The position numbers were made by a program, and so were the translations under genes. From Lycium barbarum (Eukaryota; Streptophyta; Magnoliopsida; Solanales; Solanaceae), in contig NC_083344.1 in NCBI RefSeq assembly GCF_019175385.1, positions 10,754,725 to 10,818,724 on the forward strand: a stretch of DNA of 64,000 nt, given 5' to 3'. This document shows positions 38,963 to 49,621 of this stretch, one piece after another; within the stretch, counting starts at the first letter, position 1, and each line of letters begins with the position of its first letter. The notes under the pieces were generated by a model. It saw only the letters and a list, made by a program, of their open reading frames with translations. It was not told the DNA's origin and searched no databases.

Positions 38963-41363
38963 TGTCACGACCCGACTAGGGGCCGCGACGGGTACCCGGA
39001 GCAATTACCGAGCACCGCTCACTCTACTACTTGTCTTGCTCATTTAATACTCTTTTATCAATTTTACATACCAATTGTAGGAAAATCGTATTTAATCAAA
39101 ACATAAATATTTATATACATTTGCCTCTCGGCCATCAAAATAATATACATACATATGAAAACATCTTGTGAGACCATCTAACCCACACTGCGTATCTACG
39201 AGCCTCTACTAACATAATGAATACATGGACGGAACAAGACTCCGTTATGCCCAAAATATGCATATATGAATGTACATCAAAAGAATAGCCATAAGCACCT
39301 CCGAACAATGGAGTGCTATTTATCAGCTGACAGCTACTGAGGACCCTGGCCAAGCTCTCCTCCCTGTCTACCTGTGGGCATGAACACAGCGTCCGAAGAA
39401 AGGACGTTAGTACGAATATTGTACCGAGTATGAGAAGCATACATAATGAAAGGAGACATCAATAATATGGGGATAACATCAACAGGAGACATCTGGATCT
39501 GACTGATAATCATAAATGAAGTAATGCATGCTATCTTACTCATACTCATCATCATAACATGTATGCATCATATGCAAGCTGCCCGTCCATGTCGTAACAG
39601 TGTGATAATCAATAATATTAGCCCGCGTCCAGGCCTCCCGCGTCCGGGGTACCATCTCATGCCGCCCACTAGTGGTGTCTGCCCACGCCCGTAGGTCGTG
39701 GTGTATCCGTATCGCCGCCCGCCGAAGCGGTGTCTGCCCGGCCAACTAGGTCCGGTGTGAATGCAATCATGACATGCTTAATGTAAATACTCATAGTAAT
39801 ATGCTTATCATAAAATACTTATCTTATCATAATGTGTATATAAGACTCATGATCAACTTTACTCTATCGGGGTGACGTAAGGTCGTGATCCCCCGATTAC
39901 ATTATGGAACCATTATGGACATTCTGCCTCACCTTGAAAGGACTAGTACATAAGGTGAGTGTAGGCAAGGAATAACATCATCATCATCATCATTCTAGTG
40001 TCATCATATCGTATAACTTATCTCATATAGACATTCATAGGTATAAGCTTTTAACTTCTTAGAATGTAAGAACTTATGAAAGGAGTAGGGATTCAAGCTA
40101 AAAGATTCATGCCATTAGAAAGAAGGACTAGCCTCACATACCTTGGTCGTTTAGCTAAGATATCGCTCACTTGTTCTCCGTCGATATCACATCGTTACCT
40201 TCATAAGAGAAGTTGTATCAACATTAGTAAGCTACCATAAGAACGCGTCGCTAATTCTAGGAAAGGTTGGGCAGCGTCTCCTTCGCTCATACTACTTTTC
40301 TCACGTTCTATATCAACTCCCAATATTCATAATATTATTCGCAATATCATAATCGACAATCGTCATTTACGTGCATTTGACAAAATTCACCATTTTCCTC
40401 CAATTTTCCCTTATTTCTACTTCTGGCTCATCCTTGCGTTTTCATGCATTTAATGCTTGTTTCATGATATAAACATCATTTATAACGTATTTGTACTCAC
40501 AACACTTCAATATTCATAGTTCAATTCCACTATCATTCATTTATGTCACTATTCACTCAATAATGACCCATTTCTATGTTCTTCTACATTTCAAGTGTCT
40601 AATCTTTCCAATACTTCAAACAACATGGAATAATCATGAAACTTACCTTGGATGATGGTTGAACAATCCTTAAGTTGAAATACTTCAATTAGTCAAAACC
40701 CTAGTTCCACCTTCTTTGAAATTTCTTCACTTAGATGATCCTTATTGTGTTCTTACACTTGAGTCCATGAAATTAGTGTTGTTGGTCATGATATCCCCTT
40801 TGATTCTCTTGAATTCTTGTGGAGGAAATATTTGGAGAGTTCTAGAAGTCTCGTGAGTTGGTTGAATGAATAATGAGTTAAAATGAGGCTTAAGTCCCCT
40901 TTAAAAATCACAAATCTGATCTTTAATGAATTTTTGTCGGGATGAACAGTGGTCGTAAACCACCATATACGGACCGTATTTTGATTTACTGTCCGTCCTC
41001 CATGGCCGTATTTAATCATTTCATAAACAGAAAGTTTTGGCTGAGGAACATGGCAGTTTACGACCTGGTTTACGGTCCGTAAACCAGTTTACGGGCCGTA
41101 AACTGGGTCGTATTTTAACCATATCGTCACTGGACAGAACTTGAGATTTTTGGCAAGCTGAAGGACGATTGCACTATACGGTCCGTAAATCACTTTACGG
41201 GTCATATAGTGCCATATACGACCACTGGACAGAAAATTTTCCGCGACTTTCTTATTTCCAAAAATTCTTAATTAGCCATCCCCGACTTAACAAAACATCA
41301 TACAATCAAACTCTTCATCATTCCACTCATCATACAAGTACGGAGAAATTTCTCAGGTGTAAC
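38963..41363 (-). repeat. 3' LTR of element E
   Basis: 2401 bp, plus-strand TGTCACGACCC to GGTGTAACA. Palindromes built on TTTACGGTCCGTAAA near 40965-41210. Confidence 0.93.
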
Positions 41364-41401
41364 ATTCTTCCCCCCTTTTGGAACATTCGTCCTCGAATGT
41401 T
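41364..41401 (-). promoter_or_regulatory. Polypurine tract and AGGA-loop hairpin of element E
   Basis: On the minus strand the hairpin AACATTCG-AGGA-CGAATGTT (41382-41401) precedes a tract reading CCAAAAGGGGGGAAGAA, directly before the LTR. Confidence 0.88.
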
Positions 41402-41569
41402 CGACACTCGGGGATTCTGGAAATTTTTTGCCAGAGTTTCCCTTGTAATTTGGACACTACCTTTCCATTACAACAACCCACAATATCTTCGCCTCACAGG
41501 GCTATATCACAATATCAACACATTTATGGCCACACACGACCAAAAACATAAAATTAAAACATACATACC

Positions 41570-43744
41570 TTACATCATCGACGTCTCATCTTGAATCTCT
41601 TCTGGAGATTGGAACAAATGGGGGTACATAGATTTCATCATCTCCTCCGCTTCCCAAGTCATTTCTTTCCGATTATTGTTCCGCCATAGAACTTTGACTG
41701 AAGCAACCTCTTTATTCCGAAGCCTTCGTACTTGTCTATCCAAAATGGCAATGGGCATTTCCTCGTATGTTAGCTTCTCTGTTACTTGCACATCATCAAC
41801 CGGAACTATTCTTGTTGGGTCTCCAATACACTTGCGGAGCATCGAAACATGGAATACTGGATGCACGGATTCGAGCTCTGAAGGCAAGTCCAATTCATAG
41901 GCTACTCGACTCACCTTGCGAATGATTTGGTAGGGTCCGATATATCTGGGACTTAGCTTTCCCTTCTTGCCAAATCTCATCACTCCCTTCATCGGCGAAA
42001 CCTTCAGGAACACCCAATCGCCCACTTGAAATTCCAAATCTCGTCGGCGATTATCTGCATAAGACTTTTGGCGGCTTTGAGCTGTTAACAGTCGGTCGTG
42101 AATCACTTTAACCTTTTCAACTGCTTGTTGGATCAAGTCTGGGCCTATCAATTGTACTTCTCCGGTTTCAAGCCATCCAATTGGAGATCTGCATTTTCTT
42201 CCATATAAGGCCTCGTATAGAGCCATTTGAATACTGGAATGATAGCTGTTATTATAGGAAAATTCAATAAGAGGCAAATGCTCATCCCAACTACCACCAA
42301 AGTCCAGCACACACGCTCGCAGCATATCTTCCAAGGTCTGAATAGTACGCTCGGCTTGTCCGTCGGTCTGCGGATGGAACGCCGTGCTGAGCTTAACTTG
42401 AGTACCTAGAACTTCTTGAAAGGACTTCCAGAACTTGGCTGTGAACTGTGCCCCTCTGTCTGTGATAACGGCCAAAGGAATACCGTGAAGTCGTACAATC
42501 TCCTTGAGATACAATTTAGCATAATCTTCAGCTGAATATGTGGTTCTAACGGGGAGAAAATGAGCTGCTTTTGTGAGTCTATCCACGATCACCCATATAG
42601 AATCATACTTCCCTCGCGTACGGGGTAATCCTACCACAAAATCCATATTAGTTTCTTCCCATTTCCACGTAGGAATCTCAATTACTTGCAATAAGCCTCC
42701 TGGTTTTTGATGCTCGGCCTTCACTTGCTGGCAATTCGGACATTGGGCTACAAATTCTGCTATGTCTCGCTTGATGCCATCCCACCAATATATCAATTTA
42801 AGATCATGGTACATCTTAGTTGCACCTGGCTGAATAGAATACCGGGAATAATGTACTTCCTCTAAAATCCGTTGGCGCAAGTTTGCCACATTCGGCACAC
42901 ATAGCCGGCCTCGATATCTAAGAACCCCTTCTATGGAAACTTCGAATGGAGACTTTTCCTTTTCATGAGATAGATCTCGATAGTGGCTTAACTGAGGATC
43001 TTCATATTGTCGTTCCTTCACTTCTAGATTCAATGATGAAACTGTGGGGTCATTGACGCTAATACCTGCATCTCCTGAATCAATTGGCCGTACGCCGAGA
43101 CTTGCTAACCGATGGACCTCACGAACCATTTCTCGCTTTTCCGAAGGAACTCCACTTAAACTGCCCATCGATCGGCGGCTAAGTGCATCTGCTACTACAT
43201 TCGCCTTCCCTGGATGATATAGAATGTTCACATCGTAATCCTTCAGTAATTCTAACCATCGCCTTTGCCGCAGGTTCAACTCCTTCTGTTTGAAAATATA
43301 TTGAAGGCTTTTGTGATCCGTATAGATGTCCACGTGCACACCATATAAGTAGTGTCTCCACATTTTCAATGCATGAATGACCGCAGCTAGCTCAAGATCA
43401 TGAGTGAGATAATTCTGTTCATGTTTTCGCAATTGTCTCGAAGCATATGCAATAACTTTCCCATTCTGCATCAATACACATTCTAATCCCATACCGGAGG
43501 CGTCACAATATACTACATAGCCATCTGACCTTTCTGGAAGTGTTAGCACTGGCGCTGAGGTCAACCTGTTTTTCAACTCTTGGAAGCTACGCTCACAGGC
43601 ATCACTCCACTGGAATTTAGCCGACTTCTGGGTTAACTTTGTCAATGGGGCTGAAATAGATGAGAAGCCCTCTACAAATCTTCTATAATATCCTGCTAAC
43701 CCAAGGAAACTACGAACTTCTGTGGGCGTCGAGGCCTTGGCCAA
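41570..43744 (-). pseudogene. Element E RNase H, integrase and chromodomain (long open frame of broken pol)
   Basis: A 724-codon frame, intact inside but separated from upstream pol by a frameshift. It begins with the end of reverse transcriptase ([12 protein letters not shown]), then RNase H ([46 protein letters not shown]), and a tether ending in ADALSRRS. Integrase shows an HHCC zinc domain (HYSRYSIQ... to CPNCQQ), then D ([14 protein letters not shown]), D (VITDRGAQF) and E ([11 protein letters not shown]), all catalytic residues present, and GPYQIIRKV of the GPY/F module. The last 60 residues ([12 protein letters not shown]...[14 protein letters not shown]) are a chromodomain. It would integrate the cDNA copy into heterochromatin; this copy cannot be expressed as one polyprotein. 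Confidence 0.93.
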
Positions 43745-44517
43745 GTCTTCACAGCTTCTATTTTCTGAGTGTCGACTCGGATACCATCATCTAAAATTAG
43801 ATGGCCTAGAAATGCCATTGAGTTTAGCCAAAACTCGCACTTCGAAAACTTTGCATACAATTCCCGATCTCGAAGAACGCCAAGAACAATTCTTAGATGA
43901 TCTGCATGTTCTGATTCTGTGCGAGAATATACCAGGATATCGTCGATGAACACTATCACAAAAAGGTCCAAACACGGCCTGAACGCATTATTCATTAAGT
44001 TCATGAACACTGCCGGGGCATTTGTCAACCCAAACGACATTACTCGAAACTCGTAGTGACCATATCTTGTCCTGAAGGCAGTCTTGGGAATATCTGCTTC
44101 CCTAATTCTCACCTGATGATAACCCAATCTCAGATCTATCTTGGAGAACTACTTAGCGCCCTGTAATTGATCAAACAAATCATCGATTCTGGGAAGAGGG
44201 TATTTATTCTTTATTGTCACCTTGTTCAACTGCCTATAGTCGATGCACATTCATAGAGATCCGTCTTTCTTCTTTACGAACAGGACTGGTGCTCCCCATG
44301 GCGAAGAACTAGGCCTTATAAACCCCTTCTCAAGCAAATCTTTTAGCTGTGCTTTCAGCTCTTTCAGTTCTGCTGGAGCCATTCGATACGGAGGAATAGA
44401 AATAGGCTCAGTGTTTGGTAATACATCAATAGCAAAGTCGATTTCCCTTTCTAGAGGAAGGCCTGGTAACTCGTCGGGAAACACATCTGGGAATTCATTC
44501 ACTACCGGGACAGACTA
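43696..44517 (-). pseudogene. Element E reverse transcriptase, interrupted
   Basis: All core blocks are readable: [58 protein letters not shown] and the catalytic [10 protein letters not shown] (aspartates kept). Three stops interrupt it: TAG at 44515-44517 (glutamine in relatives), TGA at 44251-44253 (arginine position) and TAG at 44149-44151 (tryptophan). Each is explained by a single C-to-T or G-to-A change. A one-base loss near 43735 shifts the frame into the RNase H ORF. Confidence 0.92.
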
Positions 44518-45440
44518 GAAAGTTGGCACTTCCGCTTCCGTGTCATGAACCCGAACTAGATGAAAAATATAACCTTTGGCTATCATCTTTCTCGCCTTAA
44601 GGTAGGAAATAAACCTACCCTTTGGGGAAGCTGTATTACCCTTCCACTCAAGTATGGGCTCTCCCGGAAATTGGAATCGAACTACCTTTGTCCGGCAGTA
44701 AACATTAGCATAGCACGATGCCAACCAGTCCATACCCATAATTACGTCAAAATCTATCATCTCAAGTTCAATCAAATCAGCCCTTGTCTGACGATCACAT
44801 ATAATGACTACACAGTTCTTATATACTTGCCTCGCTATTACGGGATCACCAACCGGAGTAAATATCTCGAAAGGTTTAATCGGCTCGGGTCTCACCCTAA
44901 CACAATCAGCGATATACAGAGTAATATATGAGAAGGTAGAACCCGAATCAATCAGAGCATATACGTCACGGGAAAATATAGTCAAGGTAACTGTGACGAC
45001 GTCTGGGGAAGACTCAAGATCCTGTCGCCCAGCTAAGGCATATACACGGGGCTGAACAGCACCTGAAGTGGATGCTCCCCCTCTACATCTGCCTCTACCT
45101 GCTGTAGTCTGAGGAGTCTGTGCTGTCGGGCGCACTGAAGAAGAACCCACTGATAAACCCGTGGGCTGAGTCCCCGCTCTATCTCTCGCTGAAGGGAAAT
45201 CTCTCATCATATGACCAACCTGCCCGCAAGCATAACAAGCATCCAAACCCCGACGACACTGTCCGGAATGCAATTTACCACACTGGATACACCGCGGTAC
45301 TGGAGGTCTTCTCTGGCTGAAATCTCCTCTGAACTGGGAATCGGAGGCCCTTGGACTCTGCCCCTGACCTGACTGAAAAAAAATGGTCAAATCTCCTATC
45401 TGAGAATCTGGGAGGTGCACTGGTCGCTGTCTAACCTGAG
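44515..45440 (-). pseudogene. Element E nucleocapsid knuckle and protease
   Basis: Continues gag after a one-base frameshift near 45435. Has a first CX2C cluster (CIQCGKLHSGQC) and a second knuckle CYACGQVGHMMRDF whose last cysteine has become phenylalanine, a GRGRCRGGAST linker, then protease with an intact DSGS active site (YALIDSGST), the VIARQVYKNCVVIICDR strand and DFDVIMGMDWLASCYANV. Ends at the TAG at 44515. The open frame actually begins further upstream at 45576 but that part overlaps gag in the wrong frame. Confidence 0.92.
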
Positions 45441-46345
45441 TGGCTGGAATGCGTCTGTCTCGGTCCCCCTCGGTACTCACTGCTCTCCCCCATAGATCTA
45501 TCCCTCTTACCTTGTCTTCTGTCACCATCGCGATCACTTCTCTGCTGTCGTTGTCGTTCCTCGAGGTTCTGAGCATGGGCCTGTATCCGGGAAATATCCA
45601 TCCCGTCTTGCAAAGAGGCTGTCAGACAACCTCTGAACAAGTGTGGTCCTAATCCACTCACAAATCTATAGACTCGGTCTCCCATGTCAGCCACCATAGT
45701 CGGAGCATACCGGGCCAATGAGTTGAATTGCATACTATACTCCCAAGCACTCATGCTTCCCTGTTTCAAATTCAAGAACCTGTCCGCTCTAGCTCGGCGG
45801 ACTTCAGGTGGCAAGTAATGACGAATAAAGGCATCTGCAAACTCTTGCCACACGGGAGGTGGTGCATTCTCTCCTCTTGTTATCACCCAATTCTTATACC
45901 ATAGTACCGCCATGTCGTGAAGTCTATATGAGGCCAACTCCACGGATTCGGTCTCAGAAGCATGCATAAGTCTCTGCGTCCGCAACATCTCATCGATAAA
46001 ACCTTGTGGGTCCTCATCCGGCTTCGACCCGAAAAATTCTGGAGGGTTTAGAGTAAGGAAATCACGGGCTCTTGTACTAGCCGAACGATCACTTGGGCCC
46101 GCATTCTGTCGTTGTGCCTGAGCGGCAACCAACTGTGTCAATAAATGTATGGCCTCGGACACTTGTTGACCCGAAGCACCCGGTGGAGGAATCAGAGCTG
46201 AGGCTCTTCCCCGCTCTTCTACATTGGGCGCGGCCTCACTTTGCGATTCGCTTTCCTCTACCTCCGCCGGAGGCTCCCTTTCTGCCCGCTTCTTCGTCGT
46301 AGCTTTGCCTTTCTGGGCAGCTGTAGCTTTTCCTTTCGGCGGCAT
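45431..46345 (-). pseudogene. Element E gag, capsid part
   Basis: A 304-codon frame from ATG at 46345, chosen because MPPKGKATAAQKG is the start shared with A and D. Basic N-terminus, EAIHLLTQLVAAQAQRQ helix, NPPEFFGSKPDEDPQGFIDEM, VELASYRLHDMAVLWYKNW, FADAFIRHYLPPEVRRARADRF and ARYAPTMVADMGDRV, ending after the basic ERQRQQRSDRDGDRR. The frame is also open upstream to an ATG at 46432. It ends at 45431 because of a frameshift just before the zinc knuckles. Gag forms the particle that packages element RNA. Confidence 0.92.
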
Positions 46346-46533
46346 TTTTCTGAAACCATAACGCACTTTTAGGAAGAACATAATCCTAGGCATGGCTCTA
46401 TCGCACGATTTCATGAGAAGAAAGATGGTCATTTTCCTAAATGCCCTGTAGCCTCTTGTTTATTAGCGTGGCGCGCAACACACCATAAACAAGACTCTAC
46501 TAGACACAGCTCGTAGACACTTCCAAGGACAAA

Positions 46534-46547
46534 CTGCTCTGATACCA
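46534..46547 (-). other. Primer binding site of element E (tRNA-iMet type)
   Basis: Minus strand TGGTATCAGAGCAG, four bases from the LTR end at 46552. Confidence 0.92.
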
Positions 46548-46551
46548 CTTC

Positions 46552-48936
46552 TGTCACGACCCGACTAGGGGCCGCGATGGGTACCCGGAGCAATTACCGA
46601 GCACCGCTCACTCTACTACTTGTCTTGCTCATTTAATACTCTTTTATCAATTTTACATACCAATTGTAGGAAAATCGTATTTAATCAAAACATAAATACT
46701 TTATATACATTTGCCTCTCGGCCATCAAAATAATATACATACATATGAAAACATCTTGTGAGACCATCTAACCCACACTGCGTATTTACGAGCCTCTACT
46801 AACATAATGAATACATGGATGGAAAAAGACTCCGTCATGCCCAAAACATGCATATATGAATGTACATCAAAAGAATAGCCATAAGCACCTCCGAACAATG
46901 GAGTGCTATCTATCAGCTGACAGCTACTGAGGACCCTGGCCAAGCTCTCCTCCCTGTCTACCTGTGGGCATGAACACAGCGTCCGAAGAAAGGACGTCAG
47001 TACGAATATCGTACCGAGTATGAAAGGCATACATAATGAAAGGAGACATCAATAATATGGGGATAACATCAACATGAGACATCTGGATCTGACTGATAAT
47101 CATAAATGAAGTAATGCATGTTATCTTACTTATACGCATCATCATAACATGTATGCATCATATGCAAGCTACCCGTCCATGTCGGAACGGTGTGATAATC
47201 AATAATATTGGCCCGCGTCCGGGGTACCATCTCATGCCGCCCACTAGTGGTGTCTGCCCACGCCCGTAGGTCGTGGTGTATCCGTATCGCCGCCCGCCGA
47301 AGCGGTGTCTGGCCGGCCAACTAGGCCCGGTGTGAATGCAATCATGACATGATTAATGTAAATACTCATAGTAATATGCTTATCATAAAATACTTATTTA
47401 TCATAATGCGTATATAAGACTCATGATCAACTTTACTCTATCGGGGTGACGTAAGGTCGTGATCCCCCGATTATATTATGGAACCATTATGGACATTCTG
47501 CCTCACCTTGAAAGGATTAGTATATAAGGTGAGTGTAGGCAAGGAATAACATCATCATCATCATTCTAGTGTCATCATATCGTATAACTTATCTCATATA
47601 GACATTCATAGGTATAAGCTTTTAACTTCTTAGAATGTAAGAACTCATAAAAGGAGTAGGGATTCAAGCTAAAAGATTCATGCCATTGGAAAGAAGGACT
47701 AGCCTCACATACCTTGGTCATTTAGCTAAGATATCGCTCACTTGTTCTCTGTTGATATCACGTCGTTACCTTCATAAGAGAATTTGTATCAACATTAGTA
47801 AGCTACCATAAGAACGCGTCGCTAATTCTAGGAAAAGTTGGGCAGCGTCTCCTTCGCTCATACTACTTTTCTCACGTTCTATATCAACTGCCAATATTCA
47901 TAATATTATTCGCAATATCATAATCGACAATCGTCATTTACGTGCATTTGACAAAATCCACCATTTTCCTCCAATTTTCCCTTATTTCTACTTCTGGCTC
48001 ATCCTTGCGTTTTCATGCATTTAATGCTTGTTTCATGATATAAACATCATTTATAACGTATTTGTACTCACAACACTTCAATATTCATAGTTCAATTCCA
48101 CTATCATTCATTTATGTCACTATTCACTCAATAATGACCCATTTCTATGTTCTTCTACATTTCAAGTGTCTAATCTTTCCAATACTTCAAACAACATGGA
48201 ATAATCATGAAACTTACCTTGGATGATGGTTGAACAATCCTTAAGTTGAAATACTTCAATTAGTCAAAACCCTAGTTCCACCTTCTTTGAAATTTCTTCA
48301 CGTAGATGATCCTTTATTGTGTTCTTACACTTGATTCCATGAAATTAGTGTTGTTGGTCTTGATATCCCCTTTGATTCTCTTGAATTCTTGTGGAGGAAA
48401 TATTTGGAGAGTTCTAGAAGTCTCTTGAGTTGGTTGAATGAATAATGAGTTAAAATGAGGCTTAAGTCCCCTTTAAAAATCACAAATCTGATCCTTAATG
48501 AATTCTTGTCGGGATGAACAGTGGTCGTAAACCACCATATACGGACCGTATTTTTATTTACGGTCCGTCCTCCATGGCCGTATTTAATCATTTCATAAAC
48601 AGAAAGTTTTGGCTGAGGAACATGGCAGTTTACGACCTGGTTTACGGTCCGTAAACCAGTTTACGGGCCGTAAACTGGGTCGTATTTTAACCATATCGTC
48701 ACTGGACAGAACTTGAGATTTTTGGCAAGCTGAAGGACGATTGCACTATACGGTCCGTAAATCACTTTACGGGCCGTATAGTGCCATATACGACCACTGG
48801 ACAGAAAATTTTCCGCGACTTTCTTATTTCCAAAAATTCTTAATTAGCCATCCCCGACTTAACAAAACATCATACACTCAAACTCTTCATCATTCCACTC
48901 ATCATACAAGTACGGAGAAATTTTCGAGGTGTAACA
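46552..48936 (-). repeat. 5' LTR of element E
   Basis: 2385 bp, near-identical to the 3' LTR. Contains a 42-nt hairpin at 48743-48784 and further palindromes at 48630-48680. Confidence 0.93.
48743..48784. repeat. Long hairpin of TACGG/CCGTA palindromes in E 5' LTR
   Basis: Outer arms GCACTATACGG and CCGTATAGTGC (11 bp), then one T/G position, inner arms CCGTAAA and TTTACGG (7 bp), loop TCAC. The copy in the 3' LTR (41171-41212) has two changes in the right arm, GCCGT to GTCAT, typical of CpG decay. Confidence 0.88.
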
Positions 48937-48941
48937 GCATT

Positions 48942-49621
48942 ACATTGCATCATGGCTTACATTGAGATGTTTTGGTGTTGTACTTGTCATGATAGGATTC
49001 GGGTTTGAGATATTGAGACTTGACACATTTGGGATTAGATGCTCTACTTAGGCAACGACATGTACTTGGCTTCAATTATGATTGATTTATACTTGTTGGT
49101 TTATCTACCTATCCTACTTTATTATCTGAATTGTGTTAGTTATGCTTAGTCGGCAGATGATACCTACCAGTACCATTATTTTGTACTGACCTGCACTTGC
49201 TACATTCCTTTATGAAGGCAGAGTATCAGGTTGGGTCTGCTTCTATCTCTCGTGACTGATTGTTGTCTTCAGCATTGTTGCGAGTTTCCAGGGTAAGCAC
49301 GGACGTTCGTTGCCTTGAAGAATCATCTCATTTTATGTCTTATTTTTGCTATTCTAAGACATAGACAAATTTATGTAATATTATTACAGACTTTTATATT
49401 ATTCATTAGATGCTCTTGTATGACTTAGACTAGACCCTGGGTGTATTTCTTATTCCGCACTATCCTACTATATATTATTATGAGACTTACATATTTATCC
49501 TTTCTGCTTGCTTGATTTAATTATTCATGTCTTTATTTATCGTTGGTTTGAGGGTTTGCTTACCGAGGTGAGAAAGGTAAGTGCCCGCACCGCACGACTT
49601 ATGTCAAATTTGGTTGTGACA
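48942..49621 (+). repeat. 5' LTR of element F, right end
   Basis: Continues F's LTR after element E. It has the CAGTAC hairpin (49168-49189) and ends GGTTGTGACA at 49621. Confidence 0.85.

Larger units (their letters stand above)
38963..48936 (-). mobile_element. Element E: full-length Tekay/Del chromovirus-type Ty3/gypsy element
   Basis: A 9974-bp element on the minus strand with LTRs 46552-48936 (5') and 38963-41363 (3'), and a perfect five-base target duplication GCATT (38958-38962 and 48937-48941). Primer site, gag, protease, reverse transcriptase, RNase H, integrase, chromodomain, AGGA hairpin and polypurine tract are all present in the canonical order. The LTRs are nearly identical by eye (one 15-bp length difference near 39625), so it is the youngest autonomous-type insertion here. 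Three premature stops and two frameshifts make this copy inactive. The chromodomain and polypurine context assign it to Tekay/Del. Confidence 0.95.

Noticed and set aside
41169..41594. A plus-strand ORF of 141 codons
   Set aside because: Antisense to element E's LTR end, polypurine tract and pol 3' end.
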